Below, piece after piece: positions 13,242-27,944 of a DNA stretch of 64,000 bases; the first letter of the stretch is position 1, and each line of letters opens with the position of its first letter. Position numbers and translations under genes: made by a program. Location: contig JARCOQ010000012.1 in assembly GCA_029207755.1 (NCBI GenBank), positions 3,864,001 to 3,928,000 of the forward strand, given 5' to 3'. The notes under the pieces are model-generated. The model was not told the DNA's origin, did not search any database, and worked only from the letters and a program-made list of their open reading frames with translations. This DNA is from Chamaea fasciata (lineage: Eukaryota > Chordata > Aves > Passeriformes > Sylviidae).

Positions 13242-15380
13242 TTCACAAAATAGGAGCGATTCCATTTTACTTAGAAAGATTCTTTAAAAACTTAACTTTC
13301 CTGATGTGTCTAGCCATAATGATGTGAGTAACCTGTGTGGTTACAGTATTGAAACATAATTTTTTAAAAATCAAAGTAGTGGTAGCTGATAGGAAATCTC
13401 TGACAAATAAAAGGATGATAGATTTTTTCCCCCATATCAATAGATTTTAAATTTCATGTAAGATATGTAATTAAAGGCAAGCTTTTTTTCTTGATTTTTT
13501 AGGCAGCTTGGCCATATCCTCCCATTACTATCATCTAACACAAGCCCTGAAGAAGCAGTATTGCATAGTTTTGATGTGTAAATAACCTGAGCTTGGTTTG
13601 AAATAATGAACCTATTAAAAAACCCAAACCAGCAACTATAAATAATTTCTTCTAGCTTTCTGACTGAAGTCTTGAGAGTTATATCACTCTTATTTTTTAA
13701 AATTCAAAATAAAATCAGAAAATTTTATGCAAAGATTTCATTTAAACCGGAAGGTCTTTTAAAATAACATGTCAGTTGCCATGAAAATATTTAGAAAGTG
13801 GGAAAATCTTTTTCTCTTACATGTATTTTTATATAGCTGTGTATAATGGAGTGTTTTACACACTGTGCTAGGAGTAGCAGTGACCCCTGTATTTCAAACC
13901 TGGTGAAATAGAAGCCAGGTAGTTACTATTGATTTGTGTTAATTGCTTAATGTCCAAGCAGTGATCCCCTATTGTTTTAGGTACTGTACATACAGTATTA
14001 AAAGTCTTTGCCGTCCTTGCTCTGACTCCACAATTAAGATTGCTGCTCTTGTAACAGGGCAATAAATGATCAGCTTTGCATTTTCTCCACTTAAAAATAC
14101 TGAATTTCAACATTGTGCTGGTTTGCTCTCACTAGGCTAAAAAAGGAAGGAGTCTGACAATAAATACATTTATTTTCTGTACAGAACAGTAATGATTCTC
14201 CTTGCATTATTCCAAATTCTCCCGAATTCTGTCAATCAATAATATGCTGCTCTTGTCAGCCTAAAAGGGTCCCAGATGGACACAGCAAATCAGCTGCGGA
14301 TGCATCCCTCCTTCATTTATATTGTTTAATAAGCTGATACTGTGTCTTCAGCCAGTACTTTCTGTCAGGTTCATGTGTGTTCTTTTTAAAGCAGTTCTAA
14401 TTCCATAGATAAATCTCTGTTTGAGCTGTCAGAGTATTCATTGTGCAAGACCAACTTTGCAACATTCCCAAGGCAAAGCAATTAAAACTCTGCATTTCCC
14501 TCAGCCCTTCTGGCTCCTAATGGCTGCTTATACTTTCTGTGAGGGTGATGGAAGAATGAAGAGATAGATTTGCTCAATACAGAGCAGTGGCATTAAATGA
14601 TACTGACCTTCTTTTAAAAATGTGTGCTTTGTTATGCTGAATGCTTTCTTATCCTTTCAAATCATGTTTGGCGTGGCAGCTTGTTCTGTCCTTGCAGATA
14701 AAAACGTGCTTCTGTGCTAATAAAGAGTTAGCAGCTTTTTTAGATCTGGTGAGAGAAAGAAACCTTCATTTGCAGTTGTGTTGGCCATGGGAGATTGTAA
14801 TTGCTATGGCTTGTGGCAAATTTGTGTGCATCAGAATATATCCACGTGAGTGATTCAGAGTTAATTTTAGCTGTTGGTGAGGCCCTGAAAGCTCTACACA
14901 TTTTTTCTCTTTAGTGGTGTCCAAGGTTCTCTTGTTTTACAGTTTCAGTGCTTCCTCTGTGAAATTGAGGCATGTGCATGTGACAGTCGGTTTTCATGAA
15001 GACAGATCACTGTCTGTGCAAGGTTAAACCTCAAGTCCAGGAGTTTTGGCAGCCACATCACTCAGAAATGGCAAAAGACCATCACCTTTCAGTCCCTTGG
15101 CTGTCTGTCTTGTCAAAAGCCTTTCTGGAGCATATTATGTCATTTAGAATGTCTTTATAATGAGTATGCAGAAGTAATTTGGCCCATGTATAACTGCTAC
15201 AGGGACCACAAAGAAGAGAAATTAGTTTGAAGTTACATTGTTGAAGAATGTGGATGAGAAAGAGATGTGAAAAGCAGATTTCACAATTTTCCTATAAGGA
15301 ATAACCAGAATACCTAGAAATGAGGACAGGCCTGTAATTCATACATGCCGAGTATCCAGTGATCTTACGCACTTGGACAC
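13242..15380. other. Noncoding DNA with an enhancer-like stretch
   Basis: No gene is seen; frames are short. The part at roughly 14215-14600 lacks long homopolymers and repeats and has a balanced composition, unlike its surroundings. That is how conserved noncoding elements often look, but conservation cannot be judged from one sequence. Confidence 0.4.
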
Positions 15381-15386
15381 AAACTG

Positions 15387-15640
15387 TAGATGCTCAGAAC
15401 TTCTGAAAATGATATATTAAATCAAAATAAAGCTTGAAGAGTCCAAAGCCTAATTTTCAAGCACTTGAAGCTGGAGACAGAATTTTAAAAGGTCTTAAGT
15501 CCAACTAGGGCACGTATATCAGGACCAGATTTTCAAATACACTCACCAGGGCAGTTCCCATTGTGACACCTAAGACCCAAGTTTTAAAGGACTTTGCCCC
15601 TCAGCATGCTTAGGTATTTTTAAAATTTGCCTGCAACTGT
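15387..15640. repeat. Old sauropsid repeat relics, partly palindromic
   Basis: TAGATGCTCAGAACTTCTG at 15387-15405 is identical to 44330-44348. About 120 bases further on, CAGATTTTCAAATAC (15526-15540) faces its imperfect reverse complement GTATTTTTAAAATTTG (about 15614-15629), with CCTAAGACCCAAGTTTTAAAGG between them. Paired ends about 100 bp apart suggest a decayed non-autonomous DNA transposon or the 3' end of an old LINE. I cannot name the family with certainty. Confidence 0.35.
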
Positions 15641-18260
15641 GTAGATGTAATAGAACTTCTTTCTCTGAAGTATAAATATCTAAACCCAGGAATGGAGCGA
15701 AAGCTCATAGAGAACTTTCCTCAGAATTTTTTGAATGGGTGAAATTCTCCCATTCTTCTCTTATTCTCTCACTCACCTGAAGATATCAGAAACTACAGAG
15801 AAACTCTTGAGTACTGGGATAAAGAAAATTCAAGGAGATTATGTAGGAATAATTATGCATTTATCTATTTACAGATAAAATGGGGAGACTACAGACCTCC
15901 TTCTCTAGTTTCTACTCAAGTTTCTGAATTGCTTTTATTCCTTCCAGATAATCTTCCTTTGTCATTAGTGAGCCCAGGATACCACCAGTAGAACTTCTAT
16001 TGGAAAAAAACATGGTTTATTTAAAAATTTTGTATTTCTGAAGCTGCTAGTTAAAAATGCAAATGTTATTTACTGCAAAGCTGATTTTAAAAAATAAGTT
16101 TCACTACAAGAGGGGCCACAACCTTTTAAAAGTTTTAAAATAAAATCTTAAAACCAGGAAGCAGCTGACTTATTGATAATATCCTTCTTTATAAGAGACT
16201 TTCAATTGAAAAAACTTTCTGTACTATTTTCAATTATAAAATACATCTTAACTAGGAGAATGTGAATTATCTAAAGTGAAAGACAAGATGATAAATTTTA
16301 ATCTTCAATGGCAAGCTAATTAAAAAAAAGTATCTGGATTTAACATTAACCTTTTTTTTAAAACCAAATAGGATTTTTATATCATTTTATATCACTTTTA
16401 TAACATTTAACGGACAAAAGATGTATGAATTTGTACATTTAAATATCATAAATGTTCCTTGAGTGGAAATTTGAACTAGTATCCAAGAATGCCCTGAGTG
16501 TGTAAATATAATTATTCTGGCTATTATGAATCAAATCCTTCATAATCCTCATACATACAGAGGCTGAAGGATGAGATCTGTTTGTCTTTATAACTCCTGA
16601 AATAGCGCTAATTTGCAATGGCTACGCTAATTTAGCCTCTCTGTGAAATGAGTACATATTACAAGTCCTGTTTTATGGTTCTAATATGCTGTGAAAAATA
16701 TTATAGCTAATCTAAAGCCTTGGACACTAATTGGTTCTTGTGCATGCACACACAAAATACCCTGGCGAAAAGCACATTGCCACAAAGCCTTGGGGCAAGA
16801 AAATACACCAGATAACCTCTTGCAATCTCTTATTTGATGATAATATGAGCAACATGCATTGTAAAGGTTTAGCAAAGAGTAAAACACATTTGTGAATGTA
16901 CTGTCCAAAGAAGGCTGATGCAGAACTTTTGGAGGCATTAGTGCATACATTTTAGTACAGCTCCACCTTTAAAAATAAGGTTAAAGCCAAGACAGATTCT
17001 GAGATGGTTTTAGTCATTGTGGCTGCGTAAGAGTTTCTGTCCTCTCTCCTACCCACCATGTATTACATTGTTACTGACTTGAATTAATTCTGTGCAGGAA
17101 ATAACATAATCCATGAAGATGAAAAGCCATGGAATTAGCACTATAAGGCAAAAGGGCTGCTTGAGCAGGAGCAAGGATTTTATCATGTAAATATGCAAAT
17201 ATCTACCTATATCCTGACCTTGCAGTTTCTAGTGTGTTGACACCCATGGACTTGGGGAGATAACTGTTGTATGGTTGAATTCAGTCACCCGTATTGAATT
17301 TCAGCACAGCTTTGCAAAATGCCTCAGGAAGGTTGTTTGGCACGCCTATGTTTAACCACATCTGAATGTATCTGAAATGCCTGCAATTTTCTTGAGTTGG
17401 TAAATGAAATAAAGCCTTTCAAAAGACTTAACACAATTCAAAGCAGATGATATAAATTCATTGCTTTGAAGATGAGTAGTGTCAGTATTTTATTTGGCAG
17501 CCTTATTTGTTGGAAAGTGCTATTTTCATTGCATATAAGTAATTGTCTGAACATTTGCATTTGTTTTTTACAGCCAATGTAGGTTACTACTAAAATAGTG
17601 TCTCTGACAGGTTTATAATTTTGCTGACACAGGTTGGCAGATAGATGAGCATCTCACATGGAATATAAACATAAATTTCAATGAATAAATAGAACAGGGT
17701 CTGTTAGCACAGTCATCAAAAGAGAAAAGCCTCATAAGAAAATAACAGAAGGCTTTTGACCCTTTAAATTATAGCTCACTAGCTCACTGCTACAATGAAC
17801 TGAGCATTGCTGGTACTCTGACTCCCCCCTGGCATCTCCTTGTATGCTGTTCACATCAAATCCCCATGGAAGGTCACATGCTCCCAAAATTAAGTAGCTA
17901 ATAGACTACTGAAATAATCCAGGTTCTAGGTCAGAGAAAGTCTGTACCTTAGTCTGCAAGATTAAGGACTGAGCATCTTTAGAAAACCGTAGGAAAAAGG
18001 AAGGCATATCTGAGTGTTTCTGTTTAGCTTTTGCCTTTGTAAGGTAAAGCTCAAAGCAATTAGAATAAGTAGTTTGAATGAACATAAAAGCAGGGAGGTG
18101 CCGTAATATTATTAATTAGCACTCGTTTTTTTAGAAGTATTTCCCAGGCCTTGTCCCACTCACTTTGCAGGGGGCATCCTGGGTACTGGCTACCAGATTA
18201 TCTGCTGTTGTGACTTTAATGAGTGAGAAATGCTGCCTCACTGCTTAACTTTTAACAGCT
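15641..18260. other. Noncoding DNA with possible regulatory stretch
   Basis: No gene is seen. The part at 16540-16990 carries several homeodomain-type cores (CTAATTTGCAAT, GCTAATTTAGC, CTAATTGG) in repeat-free sequence and could be an enhancer. The only minus-strand frame of note there (16681-16950, 89 codons) is unrecognised. A paired octamer site at 17185-17200 is listed separately. Confidence 0.4.
17185..17200 (+). promoter_or_regulatory. Back-to-back octamer-like POU sites
   Basis: ATGTAAAT (17185-17192) is followed immediately by the consensus octamer ATGCAAAT (17193-17200). Directly abutting octamers can accept POU-domain dimers. Octamers are fairly frequent in this AT-rich window, so occupancy is speculative. 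Confidence 0.3.
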
Positions 18261-18267
18261 CTTTTTC

Positions 18268-18362
18268 AATGCCTCCAAGGATGGTGACTCCCCCGCTTCC
18301 CGGGACAGCCTGTTTCAATGCTTGACAACCCTTTCTGTGAAGAAATTGTTCCTGCTGTCTGT
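18268..18362 (-). repeat. CR1 LINE fragment
   Basis: The + strand reads CCTCCAAGGATGGTGACTCC, a CAGCCTGTTTCAATG block, then CCCTTTCTGTGAAGAAATTG. This is the familiar antisense appearance of the 3' region of avian CR1 elements (cf. the avian consensus around CAGCCTGTTCCAATG and TGAAGAAATTCTTCC). The element therefore lies on the minus strand. It is truncated at both ends, carries no coding capacity, and diverges past 18362. This fragment is a main reason for calling the genome avian. Confidence 0.8.
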
Positions 18363-21300
18363 AGGTGTGTCTGCAACTGCTTGTAAATGCAGAAGTCTTC
18401 ATTTCAGGTCTGAGTTTGAAACCCTCAGTTCTTTAGGGATGTAATTACCCTAATATAGGGTTATAGATGGGGGTTTTTATTAGTCAGGCGCTGGTTCTTG
18501 ATTCCCATCTAGATCTTGCCTGGCTTCAGGCCTCTGAGGATGTTACCACCCCACTTATGACATTCACTTAATGACATTGGGATTGCCAATAGTTACACCA
18601 AAATTTACAGGCATCCTTTCAGACAGCTGAGATGTGTGACTGTAAACACACCTGAGCTAACATAAAGCTGCCTCATTACAACCCTGCAATGAATGAACCC
18701 ATCAAGTGTGGAATTCGGTGTGCTCTGTTCCTGGCTTTCAACCGCTCTGCCTTCCTGCTTTATAGCAGGGTCCCCAGCTGAGCTGTTGGAATTAGAAGTA
18801 GTTAGAACATGTTCACTAATATTACAGTCCTTACTCCTTTTACAACCTGTTTTTACTTTCCTGACTCGACTTTGACAGTCCCTTTACTGCTTGTACCATT
18901 CCTGCTAATTGTCATTTTCATACCTGTTATTTATATTACTCCCATTACTGTCTTTGAACCTTCAGTGAAAGACTCATCTCTGTTGTCAGAACAGCAAACC
19001 TGGGAACCACCATAACAAAAGACATTTTGTGAATCAGCTAGTTTCAGTTGTTTACAGTAGGTGCCTCCATGTAGAAGAAAGATGCATGGAGTTTTTTTAA
19101 ACAGAAATTAATTATAATTCTTAATATTTGTAGTTGTTACAGAGACTAAAATTGTTGGAATTTTCACAATAGATTCAATAATATGTGTGGAAAAGCCTTA
19201 TTTTTATCTTAAACAAATTCTGCCTATCAGAAGGAAATTTTTACAGTTCTAGTTCCTTGATTTCTTTATGCAGAGTTGTGGGGTTGTTTGTTTACACATT
19301 TTCCATCTGAGTTACTGTAATTTTGCTCTGGCTGATATTTTTCACTGGTATTTTGGTTTTCATTACTGACATATATTTTTGAAAAGTATTGCACATATAT
19401 ATATATACGTTATGTTTCTTGAACAAGGGTATCTTTGGTAGCTGGGGCCCAGAGTGTGGGCATGTTCTTAGAGAAAATTGGGAGGAGCTGGGAATTTGAT
19501 AATTACGCTAAAAGCTGACGACATGTCTGCAAACAACTGGCAAATAAATAACTCTTAGATATCATGGTCTACCAGGGTTAATTGAATTTTTTTCCATTAA
19601 CAACAACTCAGTTCTGATGTCTTAGCCCCTTTTCCCTAACTATATGTCTTAGCACACAGACCTTTGTTCTCATTTACATTCAGCCTCTACACTGATGCAC
19701 AGGAGGAGGAAGGAAAAACTGTAACACACAACAGATTCATTAAAGTAAACTTTAAGTTATCTTGTAGAACAGACCAGTTCTTTAAGGGAAACCATGTTGA
19801 AAGTTGTACTTGGCCTTTAGCAGAATTTGTTGTGATGTCTGTGAGTTTTTTAAAGTGTGTGCTCCTTGGAATAAAGTATGTTGTGACTCCTGCTGCCATT
19901 TCCTGGCATTTTGTGCGTGATGTTTGTAATTGCTTCATTATGATCTTTGTGTGTATTAAAATAGGACCTGATGTAGAGCTGATGTCAGAGTAGTCGCAGA
20001 GTTCTGGTCAATCACCTCTAGACTAAATTCAAATTCCCTTTGACTTTATGAAGAACACAGTAAAATGTGTGCAGGCTTAGAGCATATTGGTAGGTTTCCC
20101 ATTTAGAAAAGGGTTTGGTGGTGAATCCTGCAGTCTTCATCCAAACAAATCTTTCTGTTGAATTCTGTGTTAATGGTGTTTGGGTGACATGTATGACTGG
20201 TTTTAGTGTTCAAAAGCACCAGTTTCCTTTTCTTCCTTTCATAGTTCTTCAAAACAGACATACCACAGGTTTGTATTTAATGTGAGATTTTTTTTGGTCT
20301 TTTTGAAGATTAAAATTTCTCTCTTGTATAAACACCTATTTCAAAATAGCTGCACTGTCAGAGGCAATACGAAGAGGTAATAGATATGCAACTTAAAATC
20401 AAATCCAGTTTACCCAGAGTTCAAAGGCAATATTGAAGAGATCAGATAGAGGAGAAAGGAGATGAATCTGTTGTACTTCCTGACTGAAGTTCTTCGTAAA
20501 CTGTGCAAATTCTAAGAGTTAAAGACAAAAAAAAAGTCTTTGAAAAAAGACTCCACTAGATTCCTAAATAGGCTGAATACTTCCAATCTCTGTAGTCTGC
20601 TGCCAGAGCTAGAATGCAGTATTTGAACTCTTGTTTCATAATTTTTGAGTTAACATAATGTGACCTTCCCCTGTCTGTTTATGGAGCATCCCTGCCTTGT
20701 CTACTTGAAAGATTTCAAGCACTGCTCCCATTTTTCATTGGCCCTGTATTAATCAGGGCACTCTGTTTTTCTGTTCAGAATTTTAATTACACATTTTGTG
20801 TTCCTGATGATGGGGTGTTGTGTAGGTATGTTTCAAAGAAGGAAATTTTCACGCCTTTACTGATTCCTTAGACCTTTTTATTTTTAGTTCCTGTGATAAA
20901 GGAATCCAAAGTACTGGTGTTTTCCATGTATAAATGAAAAGGTACATTGCTGTTCACAGCAACAACTTCCAGACCTGCAGTGGTCAAGTGGCAATCTGAA
21001 CCTAAACCATCATGTTACATTTCAGTAATAGGACAATAATAGGACACTTGGATGATTTTGTGGTTCTTACACCCACAGATCTGCAGTAAGGTGAATAATG
21101 AGACATGAGATGAAAAACAAATTCTTCCAGCCGCTGTGTAAAGGCAATTACCGCATAATAGTTTTTCACTCTAGCATGGTTCAACCCTGAATGAGATCAA
21201 ATTTGTGTTGTAACATACCATGATTTGTGAATAAATAAACCCAAATCCACTGCTGTTTATGAGAGCTGTAAAAATCTAGAAGCTCTAAACTTAAACATAG

Positions 21301-24300
21301 TAGAATTTTACTTATTCCTTGCAAAGTTACTGCTTCCCTTGGATTTTTTTTCCTATTAAGATTGTTGTAAAGCCATCTTTTTACCTAATGGAAACCAGAA
21401 ATTGGACTTCAGTGTGTTCTGGCAGGACAGATCTCTCACTCTGGCCCTGACTTATGCAGAAACACACATTACTTCATTACTCTCCCCTGAGCTACTGCAG
21501 TTTGTAAGGAGAATAATTAGAGTTTCACTGGGGAAAGGAACAAAGCGTTGCATATTTATTAGGACTCTACCTAGCTCAAAAGTCATAGTTACCTTTAAAT
21601 TGAAGGTTGTAGACTTCAACCTACCAGAAATAATGAAAACAGTATCACTAGGTTGACTTTTTCATTTAGCTTTCACTCTACAATAAATGGGCAATTCCTA
21701 CCAAATCTACACACAGAGAGTAGATTCTTTCACTCTTCTTTCAGTGAGACAGAATCCCTTCCAGATTTTAAAAGAAGATTATTATTTCCCCAAATTCTGA
21801 TATATATATTAAGAAATGCAATTTCATTTTGCACTTGTGATTTTATTGCAATAGAGAACAAGAGACTTATTTAAGGATTTGGGGTAGGAGTCTGCTCACC
21901 TGAGAGCAAAAACCAAAACACAAACTCATGAAAATTATACAATTCTAGTCTACGTGGTTCTGTTGAATTTGAAATGCTTCATGAAACCAAGGGGTTTTTT
22001 GTTACAGAATTTAATGTAAAATAAATAACAAGTCTTTGAAATTGTCGGCATGGGACTTTACAATTTCCTTTAAAATGTGCTTCTAATATCTTCTAATGGG
22101 TTTTCATTATAATAGAATTAAAAACATTTTTTGTTGTTTGTTTTCAGTTTTGGTTTTTCTCGTGATTATACGTTGGGGTGGGGAGCTCAGTAAATTTCAG
22201 TTTTAATTCTGATTTCATGACATGAAGCAAAATTTTTATCCTCTCATGCTTTTAACATCCAGTGGTTGAGCACTGGAACTACCCCAGCCATTTGTCAAAC
22301 AAAAGTTTGTTGTGCTGCTATTCTACTAGGCCATCTTGTAGATGAAACGCTGCATTTTTCAACTCCTCATTCATTACTCAATGCAGTGACAGCAAGGTTT
22401 TCTAAAAATCTTGAAAATAATTAGCATAAATACTGATTTGTGAATTCTCCTGAGAAGTGTTATTCAAAATGATGAAGTGAGGCACGGTCAAAGTAAACTG
22501 GAGATTTAATGAGAAATGTTTGGCTTGATTCTTCTTTACTTCACTATAAATCACTAATAACTATTGTACTCTCTTAAAGCAAATTTAAATGTAATGGGAA
22601 GTAGCATTGCAATAGAATTCTTGTCTAAAAGAAAATATTCCTGGAAATGTTGATTTGTAAAAATCATGCCAAAACAGTGGAAATACTTTGACTTACAAAA
22701 TCTGCATAATACACTCTCAATTATTTAAAAATACATCTAAATCTGATCCCATTTATTATCAAGTTTCAAGCAGATGGAGCATTTTTTTCTGGAAACATTT
22801 TGGGAGAGATGCATTGTTCCACATGCTGCAATTCCACTGATTTACAGCTTCTGTGGCTCAGGAAGCATTTCCGGATACTCCTCTGCTTTATTCATTGCAA
22901 AGGAGAAGGGTTTACAGTGCAATCTCACTTCTACAACACAACTTATAAATGAAAATAGTTATACAGTGAAAATTTATGGTGCCAGAGTCAGTAACATATA
23001 CTCAAATTTAAAGGATCAGATATTATGGTTTAAGAGAGACTGTGCTCTTAAAGCATTTTTCACTGAAATGCGATCTAGACAGAGAGACTGAGAGGTTAAA
23101 CAGCCATTTAAACGAAGAGAATTTCCTTGTGCCAGATCAGAAAACCTCTATCTTTAATTACATAAATATTTGATTATCTTTTGAACTGTGTCATTTGTAG
23201 ATTATCATATGGGCCTATTTTTATTTAAATTATCAGATATTGTTGATTTTTTTTTTCTGACTGACACACCTAAACAAGAGTACTGTTAATAAATTTCTTT
23301 TATGTAATGTTTTAGGTATGTAGAACAGTGCTTCTAGATACTAAAGAAGTTTCACTAATTATTTGGTCACTACAAACATGTTATCATCCAGCAAGATAAA
23401 ATTGAAGCAGAGTGATTATTTCCTTAGTATTAATATAAAGACAGTGAAAGAAGGAGCATCAAAATTCAGGAATCACCATAAATTAAAGCTGAAGTATTAT
23501 TTCAAATTTATTATATAATGAGGCAAAGAATAGCCAGTGGCATTTTAAGAAACATTGGAACTGGAAAGTGAGGTGAAACCACAGGAAGTATAAACTGCTT
23601 TAGAATCTTTAGGTCCTATGAGTCAAAGGAAGTAAAAAACATTTGCATTTACGAGATTGGATGCACCCTTTCAGTGTTATAAAAGTGATGGGAAAGAGGA
23701 GAAGCAAGTCAGGAAGAAACGTTTGATACCTCATGTGGCTGTCCAGAAAATGGCCATGAAGTTAGTGACAGGGACTGCTAGATTGCATGTGGAAATGTGT
23801 CCTTACCAGGAACTCGACTGTCTCTGAGCAGGATCAGCAGCCACGAATTCCCATCTTGTTCCTGGTGGACCATATGTGACACTGTCTGTACCTTCCCCAA
23901 GATCTAAGGGACTGTGGGCAAATCTGCTTTGGCCATGTGGGATGGAATGAGGATAAATACTGAATTACAGAATGAACAAAGATAGGAAAAACCACCCAAA
24001 ACAAAGAGAAAAGTGGTTTTTTTTTGTGAGGATGAGAAATAGGTTTGAGCATATCCAAGAATAAAATTTTGTGAAGTATTGGAAAGAAACTAACAAGTGG
24101 AATTAAAGAATGGAGAGTCTGAAAGAAAAAAGAAGAAAATGCTAAATTAATAATGTCACCTATTGTACAAAAATGTTACCTTCTAAAATCTGTTTGTGCT
24201 CTCCTGTCAACCCCATCTAATTTGCATTGAGAGAGGTTGCAAGGAGATGGCAGCTGTGCACAGTGTATCATCAGGGCATGAGAGAGTGTGCACATTGTGC

Positions 24301-27300
24301 AGTACACTTGGTCAAACTGCAGTGTAGTGCTGGCACCGGCCCAGAAGGATGAAAAGTACTGGCTTGTGTTGATAAACAAGTATTAATGAAACAGTGTGAG
24401 AGATCAGAATGAATGATACAATCCTTGGGTCTATAATTGATGTTAGCCTCTGTGTTGCTGCTTTTGTTATCGTGTGCTAACAGCCCTGAGTAACTGAGGG
24501 CTTCTTGTGGCAGATGCTGCATATGTGTGTGCAGAAATACTTACATGCACATATACACATGCAGAGAACAGGGAGGAGGACTTTGGGTTAAAGGTTTATG
24601 AAAATTTGAAGCATATCCACAATATGTAAGATTGGTATTCTTAGCAATGGCTGTAATACCGCAAAATGTGATTAATGGAAGTGAAGAGGTAAAGATAAAG
24701 ACCACAGAAAGAGTGAAAGGAGCGAGAATGATAGTTGAAAAAGAAAATTCACTGAGACACTGGCAACTGGTCTGATATAAAATATATCAGTGTGGAAAAA
24801 GTAGGAGAAAAAACAATTCCAACTATACCTGTAGGTGCTAATCCTCTGCTACTGGGAGCAGCTTTATGGGCTTCAACGATCATAGATTCTTGCCTTGACA
24901 GGATTAAGACAAATGATGCATTAACTCAGTTTCCCTATTCATTTCAATTTCAGCAGCTACCAGAAGACACCTTAGAGAACGTCTTCTTTAGGGTTGTCCA
25001 TTGTAAAAAGAGAATGTAGTGGAACTTCTTTCCTCAACCAGGTGAACCCACATTATAAAACCACTTCAACACCTTCATACTCTGAAGCCTACAGAGAAAA
25101 AAAACAGATGAAAATTTCATTTGAAGTTAATTCTTAGTTTATTTTTGCAGCTGCCAACTGTCACCTTTATTCATGATGACTTTGCTGAAGCAGCACTGCC
25201 TCTGTCGGTCTCGTAAACTGGAAGGACTACATGGAAGGGAGCAGGTTGACTCAGCAAGTGTAAGACCAGCAGGCTGGTTGCAGCCAATTTCAGCAGGAGG
25301 ATGTGAAAGTTATTATATAACTTGCTCTGCAACCTGTTCCGCAAAACAGATGGAGAGTAGAAACAGATGCAAGGGCAGGAAGGAGTAAGAATACAAGGGT
25401 AGTAGGACAAAGAGGGGAACATCATAAAGGGAAAAACTGAAGAGTGAAGAAGAAGAGATTAAAAAAAAGAAAACAAGAGTTGACAGAAAACTCCTGGGCT
25501 GTCTGATAGAAATGTAATTGATTCCTGTGGTTTTAGTTAATTTTCTCTTGTAGTTCTTTGCATTCAAAATATTCATGGAGAAAAACCCCTAAACAAACCA
25601 CAAAACCCAGAAAGAAAACTACCTTGCAATTTTACAGTATCATCCATATTAATTATACAATATTAAATTATCAGCGTTGCAAATTCGGTAGAATGTCATT
25701 TCACTTTGAAAATCTTATTTATTCAGAGAAATTCTAGAATAGTTTTACTGATGACAGTGGAGTTACTTTTATTAACAGTAATACAAGAATACTATACTGC
25801 TAAGTACTGTGGAGTGATTACTAATATTGGCTAGGTTTTACTGGTGTTCATATATATTGTTTAGTATAATAAGTTGGTGTTTGGCAGTTAAAATAATGTA
25901 TCTAATCATCATTGCTACATTACTCATAATTTATTTACCTTTTCTTGTGGTCCACATTTTTGTTACTCAGTAATACCTTTAGTAAATAGTTAATAAAGTT
26001 TTGAGTGCAGTTATCATTCTGTATGAACGGGTTAGATTACTTCTTTTAGCATCTGTTTGCTGTTTGTGTGTGATATTTAGTGAAGTCTCTATAAACTATC
26101 ACTGTAATCTCCAAAGTCTTCCAGAAAAAAAGAGAGGGCTCTTTTCATTGCTCACCAGGACTTCAGAATAAGTTCATTAATGAATTTGTGCTGTAGTTAC
26201 TCCTAAAGCAAGGGTACACTAACCAAGAAAGAAAGATAAATTCGGCTTATTTAAGACAAATCCACGCTAATTGCGCATTCCTGTGATAACATTGGCAGGA
26301 TAATTTGCTAAGAGTTTGATCTGTGTTCTCACACTGTATTTCAAGATCAGAGAAGGATGACATTAAAAAGCTCACCACTAAGGAAAAATACTAATTTAAT
26401 TTTACTGAAGATGAACAAAATTAACCTTCATTTGAATACGCAAGCACGTATAACATTTGGCAACTCAAAGCTGTCCTCTGAGGACACAGAATGCAGTGCT
26501 GAGACTGCTTATATTCCAACTCAAAACTTTATTCTTGAAGGCTTTTACACACGAGTAGGTGCTAAATAGTAATAATAAGCAGGGACTGAAACAAACTGCT
26601 GGTATCTGAAGGGTGTCAATGCAGTCAAGATAAAGAACTGGGAGCTCTTCAAGTGAGTTGGGGTGTGACAAAATCTGTGCTGATGAATGCTGACATCCTG
26701 AATAAAATCACTACACGGCTTCACGTAGGTCAAGAAACTACATTGTTTCCCTGAGCCACAATGACAGCAGGGTGACAGAGATTAATAGCTTTGTATTGAC
26801 TGAGCAACTTCCAGTTCCTTATCTTTGTCAAGTCAAGGCTCTGTCCAAGAGCTGAAATTGTTATTAGACTTATAATTGCAAAGACATTTAAAGGGTTTCC
26901 CCTTAAGGGACTATGAAATCCAATAAACCTTTCATAAAACCTCAAGCATTCAAGTGCAAACCCCTTGTCTCAGAGACAGGCACGCTCACATCCATAACAG
27001 GGGAACCTTGAAGCCTCATACATCGAATAATGTTTGATTTATGAGGTTGGTTTTGAATTTGTATCAGTTATTTTATTAAAAATATATGAAAGAATGTTTT
27101 AAATATGAGTGAGCCATGTTCACTCCTGTCTTGATCAAGTACTTCATGTGTCTGAGCTGGAGGTCTTTCTTCACCTGTCACTTAGATTCATGGGAGCTCA
27201 GAAATACTGATTTTGCGTTGCTAATTCAAGGTGTTTAATTCAATTTGGATGAGATTAAATCTCAATTTCTCACTGAAATTCTAAAATAAAAGCCGTAGGA

Positions 27301-27944
27301 CCAGGCTTGAGTTTCTTTATTATTGTTGATTTGTAAGGAAATGTTTGCAGCTTGTAAACAGTTTTCAGTAATGTATGTCAGATTTACTTAATGAACCTAT
27401 TTGAATGAGAGGATGGAATGTTTTCAAGCACTAGATTTAATGATTATCTCTTTGGCTTACTTAGAGCCTCTTCCAGTACAACAGAGTGTAAATTGAGAGA
27501 TGGCACTGGCCTCAGGAGACACCAGAATCTTTTGTTTAAGAAGCTTGAGCTTTTCTAGGAAATTATTGTGGTTTTACAGTAACCCATTTTGTGCTGAATT
27601 TTCTGTTAACTCTGTTTATTTACTTGTTTCAAAGCTTAAAGGGCTTGCATTGATGCCAGTCATAATAGAGGTGACTGCGATCATTTGGCACCAGAGCAAA
27701 CAATATTGCATGGTGCAAAGTAAAGGTAAAATCTGCCCTTGATTTTAAAGACAGAAAATCTCAGAAAAATCTTCTGCTGTGTTTTGTTTTGTTTCATTTT
27801 GCTAAGACTTTAAGAAATAAATAGGCAACATAATTAAAAAGTACCTTTTAGTAGTGATAATCAGATTTAAAACCATAATACATGCAGGCACATTCCTTTT
27901 ATTATTTCATTAATTCTTCAACAAAGCTGAGTGTCATTCTCTAG

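Noticed and set aside
19664..19993. 109-codon + frame
   Set aside because: TTG start and an overlapping 83-codon minus frame; no recognisable protein.
22774..23091. 105-codon ATG frame on the + strand
   Set aside because: No family resemblance, no promoter or splice context, and a length within reach of chance in 64 kb read in six frames.
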